Shown: positions 43,708-52,705, counted from the first letter of the stretch. The stretch: 64,000 bases of DNA from Microbacterium sp. RU1D (GCF_900156435.1 NZ_FTPQ01000003.1:558001-622000); one strand, 5' to 3'. The notes: a model not told the origin generated them from the letters alone. A program made the numbers and translations.

Positions 43708-43710
43708 CTG

Positions 43711-45450
43711 TCAAGGCAGGGTCACCGGTCCCGCAGACCCCGTGCCGAACAGGACGTGCGCCACGTCGTCGGGGGCAGCGAAGTCCGCGAGCCCCAGTCG
43801 GAGCGCGGTGACCGCGAACTCGGCCGTGGAGCGAGCGGTCGGTTGGGTGTACGTCGACCCCGGAGGAGCACCGGACACGTCGGGCTGGACGTTGACCATC
43901 ACCGACACGACCGACGGCAGCGCATTCAGCACCTCGGCCAGAACGGTGACGACCGGCGCCGAGCGCGAGGACAACGTCGTGCCGAGGGTGGTGACGCGAT
44001 TCAGGAGCTGCGTGGTGAGCAGGTTGGCCAGCGCGGTCGTCAGCACGGGACCGGATGAGGTGAGTGTGTTGACGATGTTGCTCAGGGTGGGCAGACCGAT
44101 CGCGACCAGCGCGGCGTCGATCGTCGTGACGATCAGTCCGGTCGGCACGCCGCTGAGGGTCACCCCGACGGTCGCGTTCCCGTCGACCACCGCGCCGATG
44201 GCCGAGGTCGACGTGAGCCTGACGTCGGCTAGTTTGTATCCGGCAGCCCGGACCGTGACCGTCAGATCGATGCTCAGCTGGGCATTGCGGATGGCTGCGC
44301 GCAGGGCGTTCGTCACGTCGGTCGCCCACGCATCGAGGAGCGCACCCGCCTCGGCCGTGATGGCGTTCACGACGCCGGCGTCGAGAACGAGTTCGGTGTT
44401 CGGCGCCGCGCCGTTCAGGGGGCCGGTGAGCCGCTCGAGATCGACGAGGATCCGCCCGTTCGCCAGGTCGACCGTGAACCCGTTCCCCTGCAGATGCAGC
44501 CCCAGGAAGGGCGCCACCGTCGACCGCAGGTCGAGACCGGTGATCGTCACCGTTCCCGTCGTCCCCACGCTCGCCAGGGTGGAGACACGAAGCCTGAGCG
44601 CCTCGCTCAACGTGCTCGAGATGAGGCCGTTCTGCCCCACGAGCGCGGCGACCGCCGTCTCGAGCTCCCCCACCGTCGTCGTGACGGCCCCGGTCAGCGC
44701 GCCCACCGCGGGCGCATCGAGCGCGAGCCCGAGGCCCGCGACGCCGTAGTCCCGCTGCGCGACCGGCTGCGTGGGAGAGACCCCCCAGACCTGGTCGAGC
44801 AGAGCCGCGCATCCGTCGAGCTGAGAACCCGCGGCGACCGCGCCGACCTCGAGCCTCGCGGCATTCAACCCCGCGACGGTCGGCAGAAGAGCGGTGATGT
44901 CGATCGTCGCGGGCCGGGGAAGGTTGCTGTCGGGAGTCGTGTCCGACACCAGGACGGCCCCGGAGTCGTTGATCAGGCCGGACGCGCCCGCGGCGCGCCC
45001 CTCGGCCGACCCCTGCGTCCATTGATTCGCCGCTCCGAGGGCCGCGCCCGGCAGCCCGATCGAGAAGCCCGTGAGATCGACCCCCGCGATGCCCAGCGCC
45101 GTGACGTTCAGCGGGTTGGCGTAGGTGAACGTCGGAGGGGCGGACCCGAGATCGATCGCGTTCCCCGGGTCGGGCACCGCTACCCCATCCGACTGCACCG
45201 TCAGACGCATGTCGTCGAGCTGCGCGAGCGCATCGAGATCGACCCCGAGCAGTTCACCCGCGAGGAACGTCCCTCGTGAGCGACTCTCGAGCGCCGGGTT
45301 CTGCGCGCAATCCAGCACGCCGGTCCCGAGGGCGTCGTCGTGGACCCATTCGACGTCGTTCCAGCTCGCTGTGGTGGCCGTGATTCCCAGCGGCACCACG
45401 AGCAGAATTCCTGTGGCGGCGGCCAGGCCCGCCCGCGTCCCGACCTTCAT
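43711..45450 (-). CDS. Choice-of-anchor G family surface protein with SipW-type signal
   Basis: A 579-aa secreted protein. A hydrophobic segment (AGLAAATGILLVVPLGITAT) is followed by TASWNDVEWVHDD, the SipW-dependent signal style also present in the first gene of the operon. The rest is beta-rich, with repeated Thr/Val/Leu segments (TVTITGLDLRSTVAPFLGL, TVGVTLSGVPTGLIVTTID) typical of choice-of-anchor G proteins. No LPxTG is visible. Its ATG overlaps the stop of the LPATG gene. It is last in a four-gene operon. Likely role: surface structure or matrix. Confidence 0.82.
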   Translation of the reverse strand: MKVGTRAGLAAATGILLVVPLGITATTASWNDVEWVHDDALGTGVLDCAQNPALESRSRGTFLAGELLGVDLDALAQLDDMRLTVQSDGVAVPDPGNAIDLGSAPPTFTYANPLNVTALGIAGVDLTGFSIGLPGAALGAANQWTQGSAEGRAAGASGLINDSGAVLVSDTTPDSNLPRPATIDITALLPTVAGLNAARLEVGAVAAGSQLDGCAALLDQVWGVSPTQPVAQRDYGVAGLGLALDAPAVGALTGAVTTTVGELETAVAALVGQNGLISSTLSEALRLRVSTLASVGTTGTVTITGLDLRSTVAPFLGLHLQGNGFTVDLANGRILVDLERLTGPLNGAAPNTELVLDAGVVNAITAEAGALLDAWATDVTNALRAAIRNAQLSIDLTVTVRAAGYKLADVRLTSTSAIGAVVDGNATVGVTLSGVPTGLIVTTIDAALVAIGLPTLSNIVNTLTSSGPVLTTALANLLTTQLLNRVTTLGTTLSSRSAPVVTVLAEVLNALPSVVSVMVNVQPDVSGAPPGSTYTQPTARSTAEFAVTALRLGLADFAAPDDVAHVLFGTGSAGPVTLP

Positions 45451-46175
45451 CGCCGTGCCCCATTCCGTGCGATCCGCAGGGACGCACCCATTCCGAGAAG
45501 TCCCGCCGCGAGCGCGCCGACGCCGAGGAGCGCCGTGGGGTCGAATCCGGTGGCCGGCAGCCGACCCGGCGGTCGCACCGGCACGTCATCCACCGAGATG
45601 GCAGTGAGTCCGACCCCCATCCGACCGCGCAGACCCATGAGAGCGGTGTCCGCCCGCGCCGCCTCGGAATCCTCGACCGAGAGCGTCACCAGCAGGTACT
45701 GGGGGGCCGACGGCGTCAACGGCCGCAGTTCGAACGACGGCGACGTCGTGGCGTAGTCGTCGGAGGGCGTCGCCACCGTGACGGAGCGGCCCCCGCCGGC
45801 GCACAGGGGCTGGTCGGGCACCCCCGCCCACGGGTCGTCGCAGACGTCCACCTGCATGATGAGGCCACGCGGCACCTCGGCCGGCGGCCCACTCTTGCGC
45901 AGTTCCAGCGCGAGCGTCGCCCGCGTGGCATCCTCCAGGCGCGCCTGGATTTGCCAGAACGCGGGATCACCGGGGCTGAGATCGAGGAATTCCGCCGGGT
46001 ACGGGTCGGAGGAGAGCACCAGCCGTCCCGGTGAACCCGTGGGCGGGACGTCGACGAACGCGGCGCGAGCGGCGTCGGCCAGGAACACTCCTCCCGCACC
46101 GATGAGCGCGAACGAGGCGGCGGCAGCGAGGACCGCGCTGACGCGCCGTCTGGCGACGCGGGGAGAGAGGGACAT
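45447..46175 (-). CDS. LPATG-anchored surface protein
   Basis: A 242-aa exported protein. The N-terminal basic region and hydrophobic segment (VSAVLAAAASFALIGAGGVF) form a signal, with LADAARAAF after it. The C-terminus is a sortase signal: LPATG, then a hydrophobic span and IARNGARR. The body is beta-rich with a possible disulfide (VDVCDD and QPLCAGGG). No sortase gene is in the window. It is third in the surface operon, between the signal peptidase and the choice-of-anchor G protein. Confidence 0.8.
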   Translation of the reverse strand: MSLSPRVARRRVSAVLAAAASFALIGAGGVFLADAARAAFVDVPPTGSPGRLVLSSDPYPAEFLDLSPGDPAFWQIQARLEDATRATLALELRKSGPPAEVPRGLIMQVDVCDDPWAGVPDQPLCAGGGRSVTVATPSDDYATTSPSFELRPLTPSAPQYLLVTLSVEDSEAARADTALMGLRGRMGVGLTAISVDDVPVRPPGRLPATGFDPTALLGVGALAAGLLGMGASLRIARNGARR

Positions 46176-46188
46176 GATTCTCCAAAGG

Positions 46189-46821
46189 TCAGCGGTGAGC
46201 GGGAGAAGGACGCGGGTCGGTGTCTGCACGCGTCGTCCGTTCGGGCGTGGGCCACAGTGCCCACGCGATGACGGAAGCGATCATGACGGCGCTGACGAGC
46301 ATGACCGCCGGCGTCTTCGCCGTCGTGATGATCGTCCCCAGGACGGGGGCGCCCGCGAGAACGCGCGGCGCGCTCTGCACCACGTAGGGCTGGAGGTCGG
46401 CGGCGGCGTTCGCGTCGCCGCGGAGGGTGAGGGTGCGAGCCCGCGGATCCCCCGCGACAGACGCGATGTCGATGATGCGGTGAGTCACCTGCACCCCGTT
46501 TCCGGGACGGCGCACCGTCACGATGTCGCCGACGGCGAGGTCGGCTGCCTCGACCGCCTGCGTGATGGCGGCGGCACCGGTGGGGAGCGAGGGCGACATC
46601 GACCCCGTGACGAAGACGATGATCCCCAGTCCCCAGACGGAGCTCGCCACCAGCCAGACGACGGTGAGGATGCCGAGGCATCCGACGAGAGTGGTCACGG
46701 CATCCCGCACCCGTTCGAGCGGCGCGTCCGCATCCGCATCCGGTGGGTGAGGGGGGAACCGGTGCCGCGGCCCCGCGGCGTGCGCGGCGAGCGGACGGGA
46801 TGCCGTGACCAGGTCGTTCAC
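46189..46821 (-). CDS. sipW: SipW-type signal peptidase I
   Basis: A 210-aa membrane signal peptidase of the archaeal/ER (SipW) type. The catalytic Ser is in FVTGSMSPSLPTG, and the general base is His, not Lys, in GNGVQVTHRIIDI. RGDANAAAD carries the conserved acidic residue. Membrane spans flank the catalytic region. The GTG overlaps the stop of the SipW-dependent protein gene, so enzyme and substrate are translationally coupled. Confidence 0.9.
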   Translation of the reverse strand: MNDLVTASRPLAAHAAGPRHRFPPHPPDADADAPLERVRDAVTTLVGCLGILTVVWLVASSVWGLGIIVFVTGSMSPSLPTGAAAITQAVEAADLAVGDIVTVRRPGNGVQVTHRIIDIASVAGDPRARTLTLRGDANAAADLQPYVVQSAPRVLAGAPVLGTIITTAKTPAVMLVSAVMIASVIAWALWPTPERTTRADTDPRPSPAHR

Positions 46822-47504
46822 GAGGTGGCCACGAACTCCCACGCCGGGGCGATCGCGCGGCCCATGTAGTCCTCCGGGGTCGTCCCGCCCGCCAACGGGA
46901 TCGGGTCGGGAAGGGTCACCTCGAAGCAGTAGTACTGCGTCGAGCCCGAGGCCTCCGCCAGAGCCTGCGTGACGGATGCTCCGGTGGTCGCGAGCGGCCC
47001 ATCGGCGATGATGGTCGTCGCGCCGCCGAAGGCCGACGCGTCGCAGCTGAAGGCGATGGCGCTCGTCGCCACGCGGACGTCGAGGGCGTCGAAGAGCAGG
47101 TCGCCCGTGTCGTCGCCGGCGATCCCGGCGGCGGGAACGGCCGCCTGGAGTTCGACATCGCCGGCGATCGAGGCGGTCTTGGTGCGCAGCGCCACCGCGG
47201 CGTAGACGCTGTCGCCCGGGGCCAGCTCGGTACCCAGCAGTCCCGTGGCGCTGAAGACCATCTCGCCTCCTGGGTTGGCCGGCTCGTCCGTCCACGCGGC
47301 CGGGTCGAAGCCGGGGTCCGTGTTCTGTTCGATCGCGAAGGTGGACGTCCCCACCCCCGGGCCACCTGCGCCGTTCCCGCCGAACACCCACTCGGTGTCG
47401 GTCCAGGCCGCGAGGGTCGCCGCGACGCCGACCCCGAGAGCCGCGCCGCCCGCAGCGACAGCGAAGATGCGACGCCGAACGAGTCGGCGCTTCTGGTTCT
47501 CCAT
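46818..47504 (-). CDS. SipW-dependent (TasA-like) secreted protein
   Basis: A 228-aa secreted protein with an alternative signal: basic KRRLVRRR, hydrophobic segment, then LAAWTDTEWVFG. The W-x-D-x-E-W-V part after the hydrophobic core is shared with the choice-of-anchor G protein. The body has two Cys (FSCDAS, QYYCFEV) that may pair, and beta-rich sequence as in TasA-like fibre proteins. It is the first gene of the operon. The ATG at 47504 follows GGGGG. An ATG 12 nt upstream is also possible. Confidence 0.85.
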   Translation of the reverse strand: MENQKRRLVRRRIFAVAAGGAALGVGVAATLAAWTDTEWVFGGNGAGGPGVGTSTFAIEQNTDPGFDPAAWTDEPANPGGEMVFSATGLLGTELAPGDSVYAAVALRTKTASIAGDVELQAAVPAAGIAGDDTGDLLFDALDVRVATSAIAFSCDASAFGGATTIIADGPLATTGASVTQALAEASGSTQYYCFEVTLPDPIPLAGGTTPEDYMGRAIAPAWEFVATS

Positions 47505-47863
47505 GGATACCCCCATCAGGTTCGATCCGCTCGGCTGCTGCCCAGCGGGCGGGGAGGGCCCCGCGACGTCGACACTCGCGGCACCCGGGCGAGCGCACCA
47601 AGGGCGCGGGCGTCCAACCAGGGAAGAACCAGTGGTCTCCCGATCTCGAACCCCGTATCGGGGTCGGATCTGCGTATCGAGACCCGACTACGGAGGCGGC
47701 TGGCACGTCGTGACGCCGGTACCGCGGACGTCCATTCCCCGTAGCCGAGGGCGTGCGAAGACCGTAGGGGCGAGAGGGTCATCGCGACCGTCGCGTGCGC
47801 TTCTCGGGTCGCTCGATCGCGAATGGAGACCGCGGAGCACGGCCTCCCGCACCCGCGCCGCCG
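47505..47863. other. Gene-free region upstream of the surface operon
   Basis: About 360 bases separate the first surface gene from the stop of the permease gene. I find no convincing coding sequence. Several inverted repeats occur, including CCCCG-TAT-CGGGG at 47651-47663 and GGGTC/GACCC at 47661 and 47681. The region probably holds the promoter and leader of the surface operon. A matching riboswitch class is not recognisable. Confidence 0.5.
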
Positions 47864-49327
47864 TCAGTCGAGGGAGCCGGCGGGCGCTGCCTCGTCGCGC
47901 CGGGCGGTCGTCGTCCCCGTGCGCCCGTAGCGCACCCAGAAGAACAGGTAGCACAGGCCCACGAACGGGATGCCGAAATACAGGGCCGCGACCTGGTTCT
48001 CATCGAACGCGATCGCCACGATCGAGGCGGTCAGCAGCACGAACGCGAGGATCGGCACAAGCGGGTACAGCGGCGTGCGGAAGGCGAGGCTCGACACGTC
48101 TCCGCCCCCGAGCACGAACTGCCGGCGGTGGAAGAACTGCGCCGCGACGATCGACATCCACACCGCGACCGCCGCGAATCCGGCGATCGACACGAGCACG
48201 AGGTACACGGTCTCGGCGGCGATGACGCTCGAGATCAGCGACACGAGACCGATCGCGAGACTCACCAGCAGGGCCATCATCGGGATGCCGCGCCGGGTGA
48301 GCTTCGTGAAGGCGCGCGGGGCGTGACCCTCCTCGGCGAGCGAGAACAGCATGCGCGCGCAGGAGTACAGCCCGCTGTTACCCACCGAGAGCAGCGCCGT
48401 GATGACGACGAAGTTCATGATGTCGGCCGCGTAGGGCACGCCGACGTACTCGAAGACGTCGACGAACGGGCTCGAGGAGAGCCCGGCCCGCTCGTAGGGG
48501 AGGAGGGCGGCGATGACGATGATCGAGCCGACGAACAGCACCAGCAGACGCAGCACCGTCGAGCGCAGGGCCCGCGGGATGTTGCGGCCCGGGTCCTTCG
48601 TCTCGCCCGCCGCGACGCCCACGAGCTCGGCGCCGCTGAAGGCGTAGAACACCGCGAGCGAGGTGATCAGCACGCCGCCGAGCCCCGCCGGCAGCAGCCC
48701 GTCGGGCGTGACGAAGTTGCTCAGCCCCACCGCGGCGTGCGGCTGGGACGACAGCGGCGTGAATCCGAAGATCGCCATCGTGCCGAGCACGATGAGCGCC
48801 AGGATCGCGATGACCTTGATGAGCGCGAACCAGAACTCGGTCTCGCCGAACACGCGCGCGGAGATCGCATTCAGCGTGAACAGCACGCCGGCGAAGACGA
48901 TGCACCACACCCACACCTCGACATCCGGGAACCACCGTTGCATGAGGATCCCGGATGCCGTGAACTCCGACCCGAGGGCAACGACCCAGCACAGCCAGTA
49001 CAGCCACGCCGTGGTGAAGCCCGTGGCCGGGCCCATGGTGCGGGCGGCGTAGATGTGCAGCGACCCCGACACCGGATAGGTCACCGCGAGCTCACCCAGG
49101 CAGACCATGACCAGCCACACCACGAAGGCGCCCAGGAGGTAGGCCAGCACGGCGCCGAGGGGACCCGCCTGATGGATCGTGTAGCCCGAGCTGAGGAACA
49201 GGCCCGACCCGATCACCCCGCCCAGGGCGATCATGACGAGGTGCCGGGCTTCCATGGCCCGGCGCAGCCGGCGCGGTGCGCCCGCCGGATCGGACGTGTC
49301 GACGGAGGAATCGAGGGGACGACTCAT
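47864..49327 (-). CDS. Amino acid permease (APC family)
   Basis: A 487-aa, 12-span amino acid transporter of the AAT group. The first span reads HLVMIALGGVIGSGLFLSSG, the signature for the substrate-backbone-binding loop, and LYWLCWVVALGSEFTASGIL and VFYAFSGAELVGVAAGETKD are typical. A charged N-terminal tail precedes it. Specificity unknown. No clear ribosome site or -10 is visible upstream of the ATG. Confidence 0.9.
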   Translation of the reverse strand: MSRPLDSSVDTSDPAGAPRRLRRAMEARHLVMIALGGVIGSGLFLSSGYTIHQAGPLGAVLAYLLGAFVVWLVMVCLGELAVTYPVSGSLHIYAARTMGPATGFTTAWLYWLCWVVALGSEFTASGILMQRWFPDVEVWVWCIVFAGVLFTLNAISARVFGETEFWFALIKVIAILALIVLGTMAIFGFTPLSSQPHAAVGLSNFVTPDGLLPAGLGGVLITSLAVFYAFSGAELVGVAAGETKDPGRNIPRALRSTVLRLLVLFVGSIIVIAALLPYERAGLSSSPFVDVFEYVGVPYAADIMNFVVITALLSVGNSGLYSCARMLFSLAEEGHAPRAFTKLTRRGIPMMALLVSLAIGLVSLISSVIAAETVYLVLVSIAGFAAVAVWMSIVAAQFFHRRQFVLGGGDVSSLAFRTPLYPLVPILAFVLLTASIVAIAFDENQVAALYFGIPFVGLCYLFFWVRYGRTGTTTARRDEAAPAGSLD

Positions 49328-49543
49328 GGGAGTGCTCGCATTTCATGATCGAGCCCGGAGCCGTCGAGGCGCCCGGGCGACGCAGTCACAGTAGTCGAGT
49401 TGCGACCGACCGGATGCCGACGACCTCTTCGCCGACCTGTCGGCGGCGCTCGATGCGTCGGTGCGTCGACCTTTCCTATGAATAGCGAATGCCTCCCGGC
49501 ATCCTCTTCCACTCCGTTACCTCACCGTTATAGAGTGCTCGCA

Positions 49544-49642
49544 CGGTGGTTGTTTTGCTGTGGCAGCCACCGACATGTGATTGCAGGACACTCTGGTGCA
49601 GGAAAGGGCCGGTCGGGATTCTCCGACCGGCCCTTCTTTTTC
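49544..49642 (+). ncRNA. Probable structured small RNA, copy 1
   Basis: The transcript would begin near 49544, 6-7 nt after TAGAGT, and end at a strong terminator, giving about 99 nt. The first stem is GGTGG with CCACC, enclosing an inner GCTG-tgg-CAGC hairpin. Then comes a TGCA/TGCA pairing region and the terminator hairpin. In copy 2 the first stem is GGTAG with CTACC, a compensatory change that supports RNA pairing rather than a coding role. No known RNA family is recognised. Confidence 0.6.
49605..49642 (+). terminator. Terminator of small RNA copy 1
   Basis: A 13-bp perfect stem, AAGGGCCGGTCGG with CCGACCGGCCCTT, a 6-nt loop, then CTTTTT. It lies 53 nt before the phosphatase start. Confidence 0.85.
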
Positions 49643-49694
49643 CGCCACGCCCGAAGACGCGGCCCGACCCTCTCGCTGGCGGGAGGATGGACGG

Positions 49695-50312
49695 GTGAAG
49701 GACGAAGAGCTGACGGAACCCGACGGACGGATCGTGCTCGTGCGGCACGGCGAGACGCAGTGGAGCCGCACCGGACGCCACACCGGTCTCACCGATATCC
49801 CGCTCACCGAGACAGGGGCCTACAAGGCGGAGCTGGCAGGCACCCTGCTCGCCACCCGTCGCTACGACCTCGTGCTCTCGAGCCCGTTGCAGCGCGCGGT
49901 CGAGACCGCTGATCGCGCCGGATATCCAGGGGCGCAGACCGACGCGCGACTGGTCGAGTGGGACTACGGCGCGTACGAGGGTCTCACCACTCCGGAGATC
50001 GTCGCGCAGCTCGGACGGCCGTGGACGATCTGGGACGGGACGCCGGCGGGTGCGACCCCGGGCGAGTCGGTCGCGCAGGTCACGGCGCGCGCCGAGTCCC
50101 TGCTCGCGGAGCTGCGCCCGCGCGTTCAGGCCGGCGAGCAGATCCTGCTGTTCTCGCACGGCCATTTCCTCCGTGCCCTCGCGGGCACGTGGCTGGGCCT
50201 GACCGCCGCGGGCGGCCGCTACTTCGTGCTGGGCACGTCGGCGGTGAGCGAGCTCGGCTTCGAGCACGGCTCGGAGGTCATCACGCAGTGGAACCACGTT
50301 CGCGGACGGTGA
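49695..50312 (+). CDS. Histidine phosphatase (phosphoglycerate mutase-like)
   Basis: A 205-aa branch-2-like histidine phosphatase. The catalytic loop is VLVRHGETQWSRTGRHTGL, with a later acidic residue in LVEWDYGAYEGLT and the second His in LFSHGHFLRALAG. The GTG at 49695 follows GGGAGGA. Open frame upstream runs through the RNA unit and is not part of the gene. The substrate could be a sugar phosphate, and the family is broad. Two copies of the RNA repeat flank it. Confidence 0.88.
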   Translation: MKDEELTEPDGRIVLVRHGETQWSRTGRHTGLTDIPLTETGAYKAELAGTLLATRRYDLVLSSPLQRAVETADRAGYPGAQTDARLVEWDYGAYEGLTTPEIVAQLGRPWTIWDGTPAGATPGESVAQVTARAESLLAELRPRVQAGEQILLFSHGHFLRALAGTWLGLTAAGGRYFVLGTSAVSELGFEHGSEVITQWNHVRGR

Positions 50313-50384
50313 TCCCCTACGGGAGAGGGCGGACGGAACCCACAGGATGGTCTCGCGAAATCGGTCACGAAAATATAACGGCGA

Positions 50385-50522
50385 CCTCTTCCCCTCCGTT
50401 ACCTCACCGTTATAGAGTGCTCGCACGGTAGTTGTTTTGCTGTGGCAGCTACCGACATGTGATTGCAGGACACTCTTGGTGCAGGGACAAGGGCCGGTCG
50501 GAAGCCTCTCCGACCGGCCCTT
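50385..50522 (+). repeat. Direct repeat copy 2 (with small RNA unit)
   Basis: A second copy of the unit at 49504-49642, differing by scattered substitutions and small indels in the loops. It lies 73 nt after the phosphatase stop and ends 65 nt before the MarR start. Confidence 0.85.
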
Positions 50523-50524
50523 AC
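50425..50524 (+). ncRNA. Probable structured small RNA, copy 2
   Basis: Same layout as copy 1: TAGAGT at 50413-50418, predicted start near 50425, first stem GGTAG with CTACC, and the same 13-bp terminator stem with an 8-nt loop (AAGCCTCT). The T-run is weaker (TTACTCT). Indels between copies fall in loops and linkers, while stems are kept. Confidence 0.58.
50489..50522 (+). terminator. Terminator of small RNA copy 2
   Basis: AAGGGCCGGTCGG with CCGACCGGCCCTT around an 8-nt loop. The downstream T-run is poor, so read-through towards the MarR gene is possible. Confidence 0.7.
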
Positions 50525-50587
50525 TCTGCCCACAGTCATGACGTCGACGTCGTGTCCGCGGCATGCCGCTCCCTCTACGCTGAGTGC

Positions 50588-51019
50588 ATGACCGATCGAC
50601 GTCTCGCCGTGCAGGCCTGGGAGAGCCTCTTCCGCGCACAGCACGAGGTGTTCGAAGACATCCGGTCCGACTTCGAGGGCGAAGAACTCACCCAGGCCGA
50701 GTACGACGTGCTGCTCACGGTCACGCGCGCGCCGCGTATGACGGCTCGCCTGCGCGACGTCACGGGCAACATGCTCATCAGCCAGCCCAGCGTCTCGCGG
50801 CTGGTCGAGCGCATGGTGTCGCGGGGCCTTCTCACCAAATGCGCCGATCCGGAGGACGGTCGCGGATCACTCGTCACCGCGACGGAGAACGGCGCGGTGG
50901 TGTTCCGCCGGCTCGCCGCCGCGCACGGACGCTCGATCGCCCACCGCATGGCCCGCCTCACCGACGACGAGCTCGAGCAGCTGCGCGCCCTCACCGCGAA
51001 GCTCCGCGACGGCGCCTGA
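50588..51019 (+). CDS. MarR-family transcriptional regulator
   Basis: A 143-aa winged-helix regulator. AEYDVLLTVTRAPRMTARLR starts the domain, and the recognition helix is ISQPSVSRLVERMVSRGLLT, with the wing CADPEDGRGSLVTAT. TACGCT is 6 nt before the ATG at 50588. An in-frame GTG/ATG further upstream lies in the RNA unit and is unlikely. Target unknown, and no divergent partner gene is adjacent. Confidence 0.88.
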   Translation: MTDRRLAVQAWESLFRAQHEVFEDIRSDFEGEELTQAEYDVLLTVTRAPRMTARLRDVTGNMLISQPSVSRLVERMVSRGLLTKCADPEDGRGSLVTATENGAVVFRRLAAAHGRSIAHRMARLTDDELEQLRALTAKLRDGA

Positions 51020-51078
51020 CCGGTAGCGGCCGGACGCGGCGACCGCTCGGCGGTCGAGCCGTCACCGCCGGGTACGGA

Positions 51079-51101
51079 GGCTTCGACGGGCTCAGCCTCC
51101 T
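51079..51101. repeat. REP-like palindrome
   Basis: GGCTTCGACGGGCTCAGCC at 51079-51097, extended by GGAG and CTCC to a 7-bp stem, is a copy of the dispersed element. It sits between MarR and serine deaminase stops and may act as a terminator. Confidence 0.6.
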
Positions 51102-51129
51102 CCCTTCGAGCGGATGAGGACGACCACGC

Positions 51130-52626
51130 TCAGCACTCGATGACGTTGACCGCGAGGCCGCCCTCGCTGGTCTCCTTGTACTTCGTCGACATGTCGATGC
51201 CGGTCTGACGCATCGTCTCGACCACGGCATCCAGGGACACGTAGTGTGAACCGTCGCCGCGCAGGGCGAGGCGAGCGGCGGTGACCGCCGTCGACGCGGC
51301 GATCGCGTTGCGCTCGATGCACGGGATCTGCACGAGACCCCCGACCGGGTCGCACGTGAGGCCGAGGTGGTGCTCCATCGCGATCTCCGCGGCGTTCTCG
51401 ATCTGCCGGTTCGTGCCGCCCATGACCGCCGTGAGCCCGCCGGCCGCCATCGCGCACGCCGATCCGACCTCGGCCTGGCATCCGCCCTCCGCGCCCGAGA
51501 TCGAGGCGTTCGCCTTGAACAGCGAGCCCAGCGCCGCGGCCGTCAGCAGGAAGCGCCGGATGCCGCGCCGGCGGTTCGCCTCGGCGACATCCTCGTCGTC
51601 CCAGTGCGCGACCTCGGACCGGGTCACCGCGTGCCCGTCGTACCCGAGCAGGGCGCTGCCCACGAGCTCGCCGTGCGGCGTGACGGCGTTGCCGACGCCG
51701 AGCCCCAAGTCGGCGAGGAACCGCCACCAGTACATCGCCACCGCCGGCAGAATCCCCGCCGCCCCGTTCGTGGGCGCGGTGACCACCCGTCCACCGGCGG
51801 CGTTCTCCTCGTTGACAGCGAGCGCGAACGCCCCGAGCCACTCCCCCGGGAGCTCCCGGTGCCCCTCGGCCTCGATGGCATCCAGCTGCCCGCGCATCAC
51901 GGCGGCCCGGCGCTTCACCTTCAAAATGCCGGGCAGCACGCCGTCGTTGTGCAGACCCGCGTCGACGCAGGCCGCCATCGCGTCCCAGATCCGGTCGAGG
52001 CCCGCGGCGATCTCCTCGTCGGAGCGCAGCGCCTCCTCATTCAGACGCGCCGCCTCCGCGATCGTGATGCCCCGCTCGTCGCACAGGGCGAGAAGCGTCG
52101 CGGCGTCGTCGAAGGCGAGCGGCATCGGCGCGGCCGTCACCGGAGCGGATTCGCCCTCGCGCCGGATGAAACCGCCGCCGACGGAGTAGAACGTCTCCTC
52201 GGCGAGAACGGCGCCGTCGTCATCGCGTGCGACGAGGGTCATGGCGTTGGGGTGGCCGGGCAGGCGCGTGCGCGGCTCGAGCGCGATGTCCGCCTTCGCG
52301 AACGGGATCTCGTGCGTGCCGGCGAGCGCCAGCGCGCGCCCGTCGGGCCAGTCCGACCACGCGCGGCGGACGGCATCCGGATCGACGGTCTCGGGCTCGA
52401 GGCCCTGCAGACCCGCGACGACGGCGTCGGGGGTGCCGTGCCCGATACCGGTCGCACCGAGCGAGCCGTAGAGGGCGCAGGAAACGGATGCCACCCGGTC
52501 CAGGTCTCCGGTGAACTGCAACCGTGCGGCGAAAGAATGTGCGGCCCTCATGGGGCCGACCGTGTGGGAGCTCGAGGGTCCGATCCCGATGGAGAACAGC
52601 TCGAACGCGGAGGTGTATGCGCTCAT
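51130..52626 (-). CDS. sdaA: L-serine ammonia-lyase, iron-sulfur type
   Basis: A 498-aa single-chain enzyme converting L-serine to pyruvate and ammonia. The N-terminal beta domain starts [20 protein letters not shown]. Cluster cysteines are in [13 protein letters not shown] and LTCDPV with PCIERN. The protein ends VIEC, and the C-terminal Cys can occupy the active-site cluster, as known from Legionella SdaA. TACGCT is 6 nt before the ATG. It is isolated, with REP-like sequence at its 3' side. Confidence 0.93.
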   Translation of the reverse strand: MSAYTSAFELFSIGIGPSSSHTVGPMRAAHSFAARLQFTGDLDRVASVSCALYGSLGATGIGHGTPDAVVAGLQGLEPETVDPDAVRRAWSDWPDGRALALAGTHEIPFAKADIALEPRTRLPGHPNAMTLVARDDDGAVLAEETFYSVGGGFIRREGESAPVTAAPMPLAFDDAATLLALCDERGITIAEAARLNEEALRSDEEIAAGLDRIWDAMAACVDAGLHNDGVLPGILKVKRRAAVMRGQLDAIEAEGHRELPGEWLGAFALAVNEENAAGGRVVTAPTNGAAGILPAVAMYWWRFLADLGLGVGNAVTPHGELVGSALLGYDGHAVTRSEVAHWDDEDVAEANRRRGIRRFLLTAAALGSLFKANASISGAEGGCQAEVGSACAMAAGGLTAVMGGTNRQIENAAEIAMEHHLGLTCDPVGGLVQIPCIERNAIAASTAVTAARLALRGDGSHYVSLDAVVETMRQTGIDMSTKYKETSEGGLAVNVIEC

Positions 52627-52705
52627 CCCGCCAGCGTACGTCTCCGACTCGACACCCGCCGGTCATCGGCGCGCCACGCCCGGGATGCACGCTGTTCGGG
52701 GCTGA

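Larger units (their letters stand above)
49504..49642 (+). repeat. Direct repeat copy 1 (with small RNA unit)
   Basis: About 135 bp nearly identical to 50385-50522. It covers a -10 (TAGAGT, 49532-49537), two stem regions and a terminator. The two copies bracket the phosphatase gene. The remaining 49328-49503 holds no recognisable feature beyond the permease upstream region. Confidence 0.85.

Noticed and set aside
47505..47863. c-di-GMP riboswitch before the surface operon
   Set aside because: Inverted repeats are present, but the conserved core and tetraloop-receptor sequence of the class are not visible.
49547..49692. Cys-containing leader peptide in the RNA unit
   Set aside because: The frame starts with GTG in copy 1 but GTA in copy 2, is broken by indels between copies, and the paired change keeps base pairing while changing an amino acid.
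49504..50522. Composite transposon with the phosphatase gene as cargo
   Set aside because: The flanking copies are direct repeats with promoter, stems and terminator, carry a compensatory change, and there is no transposase or target-site duplication.
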